The translations under genes were made by a program, and so were the position numbers. Shown piece after piece: positions 50,091 to 63,900 of a DNA stretch of 64,000 nt (position 1 is its first letter; each line of letters starts with the position of its first letter). Source of the DNA: Onchocerca volvulus (taxonomy: Eukaryota > Nematoda > Chromadorea > Rhabditida > Onchocercidae). The stretch is taken from NCBI GenBank assembly GCA_000499405.2, contig HG738140.1:9575560-9639559 (forward strand), read 5' to 3'. A model generated the notes under the pieces. That model saw only the letters and a list, made by a program, of their open reading frames with translations, searched no databases and was not told the DNA's origin.

Positions 50091-50590
50091 GCCTATATAA
50101 ATAAAAGCAGATGTTCGCTTGTTCGAAATCTTACATATTCGAAAGCTCTCAAGCATGAGCCTATTTGAATGCAGCGTTGTGTCAAAATTTCAATTCAATC
50201 GGTAAGAACTTGAAAAGTTGTGCAAAAATGAACAATTCAGAAAGTAGGCGTGGTCAAAAATTCAGTCCGCCCACTTAGAAAAAAAGAAGTAGGTACATTT
50301 CAATGAAAACACGCGCCTATTTGAATACAACGTTATTTCAAATTTTCAAATTTGGAACATTTTATGGCAAGTAACAACAAAAATTTTCATTTCTACTTAT
50401 ATAGTTATAGATTAAAAGCGAACATATTTCCCATTAAATATTTAAACTAATTATTAATTATTAATTAACTCGTTAAGTATTAACACTCCATTTTAAAATT
50501 AAAAGTGAAGGTATTTCCCACTAAATATTTATACTGATATTTAATTTATAATTAATCTGTCAAGTAATAACATTTTATGAGAAAATGACA
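50091..50590. mobile_element. Putative non-autonomous repeat element next to the hairpin
   Basis: Two diverged copies of a unit beginning GCCTATTTGAAT (50159 and 50315, 156 bases apart) are followed by two ~87-bp units beginning ATTAAAAG (50411 and 50498). A GGCGTGG / CCGCCCA pair (about 50247-50274) also forms a short inverted repeat. No transposase frame is seen. Helitron-like or foldback origin is a guess from the hairpin; no insertion-site duplication was identified. Confidence 0.35.
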
Positions 50591-53500
50591 AAGTGACAGG
50601 TGGTAGTTCCCTAAATAACACTTTTTGTAATATAAAAAATAAATGGAAAAATAGTGAGATTGCAATTATTGGATCAGTCTTGACTTTTTTTTCTTTTAAA
50701 TTGAATAGTCTTCATATTCTCTTATCTCTTCTTGAAATGAACATACTCAGTGAAATTTAGAAAATCCTCTTTGAATTATAAAAATCAGTTTTCCAATTTG
50801 CCTTGTTTTTCTCAGGTTTCCTTTATAGTTTCTTACCTTATTTATTTCTATTATTTTTTTATTTTTGAAAGAACTCATCACCTAACTAACTCTTTCACAG
50901 CGATCGATTTCGGTTCTCATTTATTTTTGACTTTGCCAGTTTGATGTTTCAAATCTGCTAGAAAACTTGTTTTGTATTTTCCAACTCAGTCTGGTTATTT
51001 TTTGATACTAATTTTCCCATTCATTTCGTTAAATATTCCAGCTATTAGAATTTTCATTTGTGACCTTTCAAGTCTAAATTTATCTAAATTATCATATAAT
51101 TTCTTGGAAATCATAAAACATAGACTTCTAATAAATTAAAAAATGTTTTATAAACAAAAAAAGTAGTTGGAAGAAAATGAGACGAGGAAAAATCAATTAG
51201 CTTATATAATAGTGCAATGAATAGTAACAAGTAGATTTTAGTAATAATATTTTAATGTGAAGACTCTGATATTTCAATGTCAATATAGCAATAACACCAT
51301 ATAGTTATTTAGAGATAGTATCCGAAATAGTCTTTAATCACTCTTATCATTACTATCATTAATCGAGCCATTTCGCAATGAAAAGTGGTTTAATAATCTA
51401 TAAATGCCTGCTAATGAGAAGTCATGGAAAGCACACTCATTTATTCCTTCACCATATAATCCATTCAAATGACATTTAATTATTCATAGGGGACTAAGAA
51501 ATTCTAAAATCGTACAAAGTCGCACCCCCTTGCTTCAAAATTATCCAAGCATTTTAATTTGAAATAAAAAACTGGAACAAAGCAATTTGCAATATTTTTG
51601 TTAGCATAAAGCGAAATCATAAAAGCCCGATTAGTAGTCGATAATGACCAATGCTTGAATAAAAAGCATAAGAAATATTACGAAGAGGTAATATAATTTG
51701 TCTCTCAAAACAGCCATTCTGCTCACTAGACACGAATATCTTTGCGAATAATTTAATAGAGAGATAAGAGTGATTATAGCGCAATAATTACTGGAAATAA
51801 TACTAAAATTAAAATTTAGAGGAAAGAATCCTTCATAATTCAAATCTCATTATGCAAAATGAGCAATAAAAAAAGAAGCATGATGCATAATCTTGCGGTC
51901 TTGCGATTATTTGACTTCAGTTAACTTTTTATTCAAATTTGTCAAAACAACGATTTACCCCACATCTGATTTGTATAACGATTTTACATTTATATGGCTT
52001 TTTCTTTTTTTTTTTTTTTGCAATTTAAGAGTTTCTTTTATTCGCAATATAAATGTGCTGCATGAAATTGAAAATTTCCGGTTCAAAGATTTAGAAATCT
52101 GTTTGTGAGGCTGTTTGAGTAACTATTTCTATATCTTGATCAGTCCTCAAAAACCGAAAAAGTGAGATTCTTCAGGAACGACAAAGATACGATGATGAGA
52201 GTTTCACATTAAATACTTCATTTGAAACTTTGTCATGGTTGCAATTTGCAATCTGATACAAATATACGTAGCAAAGAAGAGCACGAGTGTGTGTATCGCA
52301 GATGGCGACACTTCGAAGCTTTTATTTCTGCTGCCTAGAGATGAAATTGTCTTGCTTTGCAAATTCAAATGATATTGGAAATGAGATTCATTTCCATATA
52401 TTATATTTTTTGAGCCAGCAGAGGAGAATCAATATTTTATATAATATGACTCTGTTTTTTTACTACTTTACTAATAAACTAAAACTAATAAGATTCATTG
52501 ACAATTAAAATTGTCACATTATAAAATTGTTCCCACAATATTCCTTCCATAAATCAATTTCAAATGAAATTTCTTAATTAAAAAGAATTCTTTCCGATGG
52601 TCATCAGATTTTTTCTTCTCTCAACTTCGCAAAATAATTAATTATAATACAAATAAAATTTTTTTGAATCGATCAAATACTGAATTCAAAGTAATTGAAA
52701 TAGACATTGTCTTATGAGAACAAAATAGATAATTTTAATTTTCAACGTTCAAAAAATGAATTAACGAGGAAAATGGAGGAAAATAAGAAAATAAATAAAA
52801 ATCAATAACAAGTTTTAAATGTAAACAAATATTTCCTGTTTCGTCTATTAGAAGAAATAGTGAAATTGAATAAGTCAGAAAATTGAAACTTTCAGAAAAC
52901 TGAAAATGCTGCTAAAATTAGACGGTTATTTCAACATGATAAAAGTCGAAGCTGAAAGTGGAAAAATCTGCATCTTTTTTCTGATTCTATTAGTAAAATT
53001 AGATTAAAAATAAATTTTAGAACATTTGGAAAAAAGTCAATACTTGATGGCCTTGTTATTCTATTTAACAATGTCACGAATATATTAAATAAATTAGGAA
53101 AAAGACTTTTTATTCATAAAGTGAGTTGCTCTTATCGTCCATACTTTCTTAATCAAATTAAAGTAAATTACTGCTATATTATCTTCTCCTTCTCTATGAT
53201 TCTCTTTTTTGAATTTCGTCTTCCAACGATCCAGTCATCTTCAGTCGGACGATGTTGAACGAAGCGATACTACTCTCTTCATTTTTATCAGTGAATTTTT
53301 TATCAATGCAAAATATTTGACGGCCTCGATATGGTGTATAAGTGCGGCAAAGAAGCTAGCAATGATGCAGACCTTCTCTACCTTCATATATCCAGAAACC
53401 TCTTCACAAATTTAGAAAATTGAAGATTTTGAAATCTACATCTTCTATTATTTTAATTTGATGATTTTAACACAGCTAGGATTAATGTTTTAGATATGAT

Positions 53501-56500
53501 TTAATGAATCCCAACTGAAATGATGCATTTCAGATAGAATGATGAATTTTAACGAAATGACTTTGAATGAAAAAAAAAGCATATATATATAATTATTGGA
53601 AAATCATTCGATGACTGCTTTATCAGATTTGTTAGTGAAAGGAACATAATGAAATTGCATACTCTTTCTATAGAAAAAAACAATTTTTTAAGCTGAACAA
53701 ACAATGCAGCGATAATTTACGAGCGGATACGAATCGGAGTTGAACTTTTACGATAATTAAATGATTAGCAATCGATGAAATTCAAAACTGCAAAAATTTC
53801 AGGGACTTTTGAAATAAGCACAACGATATTAATCAAATTAAGTAGTAACAATATTGAATTCAATCTGGAATAGCTTCGGAATGTCATTTGATTCCGAGTA
53901 CACAAATTTAGTAAGGAGAAGAGTCCGGTAAATGTGGTGTGAATGAATCATTAGAGGGTGCAGACAACTCATCTTGAAAAACTAAGCAAAAGATTATTAA
54001 AGAAAAGATCAAAACAAAATGCGACACGGAAATAAGTGCGGCACATATACATCTATCTCTAGGTGTAGATGTAGATGTAGATCTGGTGTTCCTGGGTCAA
54101 TTAATAATCACAGGTAATCCTCCTGCTGATGTTTGATTTATTGCTGAGGTGGGATGGAGAAGTGAACGCGCATTCTGTTATTAATGGCCTTGACATCAGA
54201 TTGCTGGCCGTCGGATACTATCTGATTCCCGATGTTGAATCGAATTCAGAAGTCTTTGATCTTTGTGTTATCAAGTTTCTGATTTATCTAGCAATTATTC
54301 ACTCCATCTGAAAGATACTCTCTCCATGCCTACTGACAGGCTCTGTTAATGTTTAGAAATCCAAAATATATTCAATAGAAGCAGCCGTTTTCCAGTCGCG
54401 AAATGATAAAATATCTAATTAAGGCCAAGAATTTTTGTTTCTAATAAATACGGAAGATGAATGATCACTACATAACGCTTTGTTTCTTACTTCTGAATTT
54501 CACAAATCAAAAAATCAAATTTTCTTCATACCAAATCATCTCGTGCAATTTCGGAAAGTTTTTAATGCTAATCGTATGATTATTTTATTTAAACAACAAA
54601 TTTCTTTAAAACTAAATAATAAAATGAACATTTTATTTGAAAGATCAAATGCAATTCAATTCAAAAGAAGTCTCCAAATGATTTTCATATTTTTCAATTT
54701 TAATTCTCATTCATCAGCATAAATTATGTCGAAAAGATGATGCGATTTCATTAATATAACTCTCATTTCTCATTTTGCGAGATTTTTTCACAAATCGAGA
54801 AATTCAATTTAATTCAAGTGCTTTACTCGAATAGCAATTACAATTCTTCTGGTGACTCATAATGGTGTCAACAAATCGAGTAATAGAATTAAGCGAATGC
54901 ATGAAGCGATTAACCTATCATTTCGGCAGCAGCAGAAGACTAGGATCTATGGCAATCTAATTCTTGATACAAGCTTGATGAATTGGTTATATCGGAAAAT
55001 GTCTTAAATATAAATAATATGTGGCGAAAATGGATTATTTCCCGACTATATTTCTTCAATAACTTATTTAACTAAAACTAATTTGATTTCAAAAAACTTA
55101 GATAAATCATTTTAGAAGAAAATTACTTCAATAAATGATCAGAATGATAACTTCATATATCAGCAGAAAAATACAAAGCATTAATCTCCTCACTTCTTCT
55201 CATTTTTCCTTAATTAATCAGTGAATCATTAAGCAGAATTGATGCATATTTCCATTGAAAAGTGCAATATGCTGCAGCATTTCAAATTTCTTTAAAAATT
55301 CACCCATTTTTTCTTCCTGAAACAATCAGTGAATCATGTTAGACGAAGTGAATCTGCCCTTCTCAGATTCTTAATCTGGATCTAAGGACTGATAAATGAT
55401 TGCTCAATTAGGCAAAAAAATATCAATTAGTATGGTACCTGCAGGAAGATATTAATTAATGGTGCACTGAAAAAAACAGGAAATGAGGTAAGACAAAAAT
55501 TGGTAAACAAAAAGAGATAATAATTAATTCTGTTTTCTTTTTATCTCCAAATATTTTGGACAAAAATTGTGAAGTCTAATAACTAAGATTTCAAACTGAA
55601 ATCAAATCCTAAAAGAAGTGAATGCAGTAATTTTCTTCATCCATCTCTCTGCTAATGCCTCAGTGTTGACGTAATCAATTACGAAACACAATTTAATTTT
55701 CATCTTCGTTGTTAAATGCTGAAAATGCAAAGGAAATGTGCAGCAATTCATTTAAAACATATGAAATATACCATCATATCATTAAGAAAAGCCGATGAGC
55801 ATATTAAAATTACGACTTAATTAGTGATTTCTATTCTGTTTCTTGCTTATATTTCCCTTTTGCCATTGTATTTTGACTTTTTTCTTCAACGTCAAATTTC
55901 ATAGAGTAAGAAGATACAACAACTCGCAGGAATCAATCTGAAGGACGTAAAGTACACAAGAACAGACATCCTCGATTATCTCTACACAATTCACGCCAAA
56001 GAAGTAGATTAAACACTAAAAAGTTATAGAATAAGCATTTGTGCTATGCAAAGCAGTTCGTTTCTTGGCATCGTTAAAATGCTGCAAGTAGATTTCGATC
56101 GTCAAACGGACATCTGCCATTTTTACGACACACTTTATTCTTCAGTAAATCATCTAAATGCCGACTGCGTTCCCTGAGAGCATTAAGAGGTACGATTTTG
56201 CAGATTAAGATTTTGGATGATTTGAAATGCAAAAAAAAAGCAACTTATCACACCAGTGATATCTGATAAATAAATAAAGAATGACTCTGACACACTGAAG
56301 GACAGGAAATGAAGAAAGACATTTGCACAGTGAATTACCAACAAATTAGACGCTGTAATTCAAAACGATTTAAATGAAAAATTTAGAAATGAAATCAAAA
56401 TTTCCGTTTGCTTTAAAATAATGCATTTCCGTCAATCGATAAAAAATATTAAATCATTAAAATTTATCGCTGAAACTAATTGAATTAATTAACTAATGAC

Positions 56501-59500
56501 TAATTATATGACTATATTCCTAATTTTGACTTTTTTTTCTAGATAAGATGATACCTACCATTTTTTTAAGTTTAAGTTTGTTTTTTGTTGAGTTTAGATA
56601 CTGATTATATTGTAAATTTCTTCAAAATATTTGCTAATTTTATTCAAGATCATTCTTAATTTTTAATCTTCTTTCCGCAACATGTACCCTACAGTTAGAA
56701 ACTAGATTCTAGCAAAGAGCACGCAGTTTGTTCAAATGCGCAAATTTATTTCAAGTTTTGATGAGTCAAATTCCGCTGTTATAATTCTCGAAATGATATG
56801 CAACATTTTCAACTGATTCTTAGTAGAAATTAGAATAACTATTGCAATCTTGAAATAGAAATTACACATATTAGTTAATTAATGAAGGATGTCAATCGTG
56901 CACTAAATGGTTTATCCGGCAGCTTTTTTTGTCGGAAATATTTTTGGCATTAAATTATTCAAGTTAATCCGAAATTTAAAGTTTAGTGTAATTCGTGTTT
57001 TCTAAACCTAAATCTTTGTTTCCATGGAAGAATCATGAGATAGAGTTGAGATAAATAAATTAAACAGGTGAATTAATTAAACGGCTGAATTTTAGAACTT
57101 GAAACAATACATTGATTAAATGATTTGAGTTGTTAAGTCGAAGATGATGAAATAGACAAGTGGTATCTCTTAATGTTTTGCATTTTGATTTGATTGATGA
57201 GATGCCAAAAAAAAGGAAAATAATTTTATCATTTTGCTTCTCTGATTTTGCTCAAATCTCTCTATCTTAGCGCAATTGATCCATTTCGATTCTCTTGTGT
57301 TATTGCATTCTGGTGAGTTGATCAGAATTTGTCGCGGATTCGAAATATTTCTGAAATTCCAAAAAACTTTCACGAAATATGCAACGAATTTTTAGTAGGA
57401 AGCTGCTATATACATTTGTAGAGAAATTAAATTAGAGAAATGCTGACGGCAAAAGACTTATTGCTTCCAAGGGAAGAAGCAATTCATGATGTTTCGGATC
57501 AATTATGTCATCATAAAAAAATGATGACATAATTGATCTAATTTGAAATAAAATGGCGAGAAATAAGCAAATTACCTATTTAGCTTAAAAAAGTTAGTAG
57601 TTAGTTATAAAGCAGAATTAATTTGAATTTGTTTAATTACTTTGACGTCATTTTCCAGTGCAATATTAAAACATGCAACACAGTTTGTTTACATTGTAGT
57701 TAAAAACAAATGATGAATGTGTATTCGCAATTATTAATGAAAAAAAAAAAGTTTCTAAAAAAGTTTTTTTACAGAAGCAATTTATGGAAATAAAATGAAC
57801 TGATTAAAAATTAGCAGTTACGAAGGATTTCATTATTTTGATCACTAATGGGATCGGTTTGAAAAATAAACACTCAAATTATTCAAATCATCTATTTAAA
57901 TAGCTGTGTGTTTTGAAGTACAGACGTTTGAATTGTTAAAAATTGTCTAAATTGTCAAATGATCGTCAAGAATTCATTAAATTAAAACAGATACAAATAT
58001 AAAAGCATATCGTAAAGTTTTCATTCATATTTTACTGGTCATTTAAAATCTGGAGGAAGAAGAGATAGAAAGAGAGAAAAAAAGAAAGAAAGGAAGAAAA
58101 AGAGAAGACATTTTCATCCATAAGAAAGATAAAAAGCACCCTAAAGATCAATTATCTCGGCGTGATGTCCATCACATCGTTCGTTTTTTAAGGGAATGTG
58201 TCATCTATAAAACCAACTTTTCTTCCGTAATTTTATTTGCAAAAAAAATCTTTTCACGTTGTCACGTGTTGCACGATTGAAAATACTTAAATATTATATT
58301 GAAAAAAAGTTGAAATATATTGGTTTTTACAATAATGAGCATTTCATTGTACAAAGTTTACACATTTATCGAATTTTAAAAAACTGAAAAATTGAACTCC
58401 AATAAGGTTAGTATGTAATTCGAAATTCGTCCGTTTAAATCCTTTAAATTTATGGGTCTTGTGACATCATTAAAAAAAAAACCCAAAATTTTTATTTGTA
58501 ATTGATGTAAAGTATCCATTTTTAGTAACAACTCCAAACTGATATAATTAAAAGTTCCTGATGGCCTTTATTTGCTTCTGTTATGTAGATGATTAAACAA
58601 TTAAGTGTAAATAATAACAGTTAAAACGTTTGTTTATCTCTGTTACTGATAATACTCAGCTTGAAAAAAAAATACTCAACTGAAAATACTCAGCAACTTC
58701 AATTTAATTGTTTTCAAATTACTTCAAATATCGCAGATATACGATTTAATCGTTTTTTCTCCATTTCTCATCAATTTTCAATAGATCATGGATTCTTTAA
58801 ATAAATTTTATTCTTGAAAAATTGGGCTTATCCCCAATTTTTTTAAAACAGCAAATTAATTTAATTTTGCAATTCAATTTACAAAACTCAATTATTTTAC
58901 CAGTCCGTTGCGGTATCAGTTCCATTTCAAAGTATCAAATTTTTAATCTACATTACTTCATGATAAAAAAACTTCAAGAAGTCTTCAAGAAATTTTTATT
59001 AAGATAATATTTAACTTTTATTTTTGAATATAATCAACAGGAAGTTTTTCATTAATCTGCTAATTTAACATTTATTTTTCAAAGATAGGCTGCTTGATAT
59101 TCAATTTTCACACTTTCAATCCAGAAAGCTATTCTTATTTTGAAAAAAAAAAAATATCGAAAAGTGAGGAAAGAAATCATTGAGTGTGGATATTTTTTTC
59201 CATTGATGAGATCTCTTTTATATTCTTATCCATTGTATATTCATATCAAATGATCATGATTATTTGTGCTTTCGATATATTAAAGAAGTTATCAACGAGT
59301 AGTTTTATTTGTTGAATGTTTCACGAAAGATGTAAAAACGAATATAATTGTTTATGACTGGCAGAGTGCTGATTAACAATCTAAAATATTCATTAATTAT
59401 TCAAATTTAAACTATTTTATTTCCGAAACTTAAACTGATTTCCGGATACAAATATGACTTCGGACTTCAAAATCATTGTTCACAAATGGAAATATGTTGA

Positions 59501-60684
59501 ATTTATCTTGCCTTATATGGTGAAGTGAGAGTTTTGAAGTTTTGAAACCGTCTATTCATTTGGTCACAAAATTGTATTTGTGCATATTACTTTGACTTCA
59601 TGGCAAGTAATTTAACGACATTATTGAATATCGGTATTGCAGTGAATGAAGCGTGAGTAAACACCTTTGGTGAAAAAATAATTTGATTTGTTTTAATGGA
59701 TAAAGTATTCTTTCTCTCAAAAATAATTCAATTCTGATAGTAGTGATCACTGATCATTGCAAAATATTATTCATCCAGAATATATGAATAAATTTATGCA
59801 GATAATATTATTGCCTTCGAATTTTTCACTTGAAATATCAAGAAAAAACCTAATCAACATGATATCAATGATCGAATATGATCATTAATCTCTGATAAGT
59901 CGTTAAGAATAATGAAGTTGGAGAATAATGAAATTACTTTAACGCTTCATGAATTCATATATTTCCATAGTGATGAAAGAATTGTGCAAATTTCAAGTGA
60001 AGAATAATCGTTTTCCATGTTTGGCAGCAAACGGCGCTACTTCATATCGAAATTTCATGTACTTTTAAGATTGTTAAACTTCAAAAAAAGCCTGCTGCGT
60101 ACTGAAATTATGACAACATCAGAATGAAATTATGTTCAAAATTTCTTTGCAATTTTTATAAAATATCAAAAACAGAAGCACTCAATAATTTTGAAATTTG
60201 AAACAGAATTTGAAAAGTCTAGAAAAAGAAGAGCATTTTATTATTTTTAGTTTGTGTGTATTTAACTTTTGCAAAATAATGGCTCGGAAATAATGGTTTG
60301 CAAAAGTTTTGCATATTTTCTAAACACTTATATATGATCCTAGTAGTAAGTGGTAAGATTGAAATTTTTTTGGAATAAAAAAAAATCTTTCTAAAAAACA
60401 AGAACCATAAAAGAAAATTCGACGAAATCAAAAGATCGTTTTACTTAGTTCCATTTAAAATTTTAAGATTTTTGTCAAATTTTGGAACATTTCTCTCAGA
60501 TAATTCACTTTTTTATATTTAATTTACCATTTAAAACTTTCAAAGTTTTTATTGTTAACTTTTTTGTTTGTTCATTAATTACTTCGGATTCTAAAAACAT
60601 TCTAATTTAGGTATTTTAATGATTACTTATTTATATAATCAACTATTTTAATGCTTCACGATTAAAGACGATTTTTTGGTAAAA
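50591..60684. other. AT-rich non-coding stretch
   Basis: No conserved gene recognised. Points of note are a short signal-peptide-like minus frame (53241-53387), a 65-codon plus frame from an acceptor-like site (54114-54311), a GTAGAT hexamer run (54063-54081) and a perfect 18-bp hairpin (57497-57538). The remainder is A/T-rich without structure that I can name. Confidence 0.6.
57497..57538. repeat. Perfect 18-bp inverted repeat with 6-base loop
   Basis: GATCAATTATGTCATCAT (57497-57514) and its exact reverse complement (57521-57538) flank AAAAAA. It could form a stable hairpin in RNA or a cruciform in DNA. Confidence 0.95.
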
Positions 60685-60945
60685 TTAGTAATTAATGATT
60701 TTTCGGTTATATTGCAAAATAGAATACTTTAAAAATATATATATAAATATTGATGCTTTTCCAGTAAATGATAGCCATACATTTGATGAAACGATGCTTA
60801 ATGTGCTCATAAATATGAAAGAGTGGCGGAGAAGGGAAGCGATCATCTGATGAAGGATTGCTGTGTGATTGATGGAAGTTCCGGAGATGGCTGAGGGACC
60901 GTCGTCTTCTTCTCCTTTTCGTTTCAAAATTTTGATACAAACCAT

Positions 60946-63900
60946 GAAATAAATCTATCCTTCCGCTCTTCTTGCTAGTAAATCCAACTTGGACAGCTCA
61001 TTGCAGTTGCAGGAATAACATCCATTTCACAATGTGTTGACAAAGCCAGAAATGAGAAGTTTAAAACAAGCTGGAAAAACAATCTTTCACTCGCAATAAA
61101 CAAATGAATCTTAGCTTGTCAATGAGCTGAATAAGTGAAAAGAATTCAAAAGATCCTCTTTTTTTTTTTCAGAATTTTAATAAAATATTTTTCTTTTCTT
61201 TTCCTCTTGTTATTTTTTTTTTTTTTTTCATTTCAAGAATTTGGTCAGTATCGTCATATTTCGTTGATTTTGACAATAGATATGAAGGCAGAAATTATAG
61301 GCATTATTTCCACAAAAAATATCGATTAATCAATGAGATCAATTGAATGTAACAATAGAAATGTCATCAGCATAACTGAAATATCTAATATAAGGATTTG
61401 ATTAGTCTACATCTTAAACTTGTATTAAAAATTTGCATTTTCAATATTAGTATTTTAAATTATTAGAAAAAAATAAAATAAAACAAACCAGTTGGACTTT
61501 CCCAAGAGAATGCGCTCATATCTATTTATTATCTAGTAAAATCGCTCATTATTGCGGTTCGATGACGGCGCTGGAAAAGGTCAATCGCAACAATAATAAG
61601 TACACTTGACAATTATGGTGCCGCACCATGGGGTTAATCTGCAGCTCTTCCTGCATAATCATGTTCTTCTTGCAACCATCTGTTTGACATATATTTAAGA
61701 TGCATGATTTGGATTGCCTGCAAAATGCAGAAACACTGCAGTGAAATGTTTTGAAGAATGCATTTTTAAAAAGATTAGTCAGCAAAAGTATAGGATAGTC
61801 CGTAAATTGAAATTGATTTATGCAATTAATATAAGCAAGCTGTTACTGAATCTGTCGAAAAAGAACTATCGTGACATATCTTGGCTCTAACAAAAAGCAC
61901 TGCTCCTCAACTTTCACAAAAATAAGGCACTCAAAAAATTTCACAAACTCTTCTGATCAACAATTATGCTCTCAATTATATCCAGTAACTTATCTCTATG
62001 AAAATTTGCTTGAATTTCATTATTCAGCACCTCTTAGTACATCTATTTTTGGAACTCCATAGGTTGCATCAATTTATTCTTTCATTTAACTTTCTCATGT
62101 GTATTCTGTGTAGCTCTAAAAGAATGAAAAAATTCAATTTAGCAAAATGAGAAAGATGAGAGTCAACAGAACAAAAAAAAGAAAGAATTGTAAAATGAAG
62201 GAAGAGAAAGAATATGATTAAAATTCATAGAATCAATGTCATTTTTATTCGCTGCTAAGCTTCTGTATATTAGGTTTATGACGACGAAATGCAATTAATT
62301 ACAGCTATTATCACCGTTATTTTGTCATATTACACTAGGAATATCTAATGACAGGTCTATTTTCACTCACATTCACTTTCAACAAACGAATTCCTCTTGT
62401 CATAATCATATCTTCAGTCAAAGAAATTTAGTTGACACTACGAAATACATTCTAAAGAAACGCTCTTCTGTCTCATTCTTCCACTTTCCTTCCTTTATCT
62501 GAAAGTGTCATGCAATTTGCATAAGTTCCGATAAAAAATTGATGACATCAATCAGTCGAGCAGAAATTTTTCAGACAGAATAGACAGGGATAATGAAATG
62601 TCCTGGTAAATATTTAACATAGTTATGGATATCCAATTACATTTTGTGCAAAATTACATTTATAGTTCTTCTTAAATTTATTGAAAAAACCACATTTGTT
62701 CAGCAATCTAATCAAATTTTTCCAAATTCAGAAAACTCATCGGATTTGCATGTCTTGTGGTTTGAAGAAAATATTCATATAAATGAAATAGAATAACTGA
62801 AGTAAAAAATTAAAAACAAATTTTCTCGATCGTAAAATGAAAATTTTACATATCGATTTGATCTACTTATAACGTGGATTTCGATCATGTCGATTATCAC
62901 TCGATAAGACTTGTATTAACTCTCACTTCACTTGTATTAACTCTCATTTTATAATTTATAAGTTTCAATGAAATGAGTTTTTTTTTTTTCCTTTCTTGAC
63001 AATAATAAAATCTAAAAAATCACTTGCTAAAACTAATAGATTAAATTGCACAACTCAAATTATCATGATTGGTCAGAAAAACATTTTTCTTTTGAAACTT
63101 GAAACTTGACAGCGATAAACGGCACTATTTATTTTCATGGCTCCAATGAAATCAAAATATCTGCTGACTGAAGAAGTATTTTGAAGAAGTTTTCATTGAG
63201 CAAAAAGAATGAAGCCCTCAGTATAAAATATATTTGAATATTACTTGTGAAAATAAATTCTTGAAGTAATCGACAAATTTCCTCTCAAGACCTATCTGAG
63301 AGTATAAGATTGTTCTTAAAGCAAATTGAATTCCTTTCTTCCATTTAGCATATTTTAATACAAATACGGTGTTTTAGTTTTGTCAGCATTGATGCAGCAT
63401 ATCGTATTCTTCGATATGATTTTGAAATGTGAAAGCTGCTGGAAGAAGAAATGTTCTAGTAATTTCATGAATTTACTAACTTTTATTATTTCTCAACATT
63501 AATTTCAATTTTTCATTCCGTTTTTCATTACCTGTTATTCTCCATCTGGAATATTATTCATGATGAGTATTTTTTATTGAAACTGTTATCAATTTTGTGG
63601 AATTGCATTACCTGGATTGAATGGAAGTTAGAGGACTTTCTCAATAACGCGACATATTTTAAGATGGAGAAGATGATCGAATCTACAATAATTCGTGTTT
63701 CACTTGCAGTGTTGACAATCACAGACAATGGATAAACTGCTGATTTTGCTGAATTGATGGAAACGAGTTTTTTTTTTAGAATCAAACTAGTCGAAACAGT
63801 ACTAAGTCATAGTCGTGGAACGGATAATTCCATATTCTGAGTATTGTCTGGAAAGAAAAAATTTAGTGATGCAACACTCGTTTAAAATGAATTCATTTAA

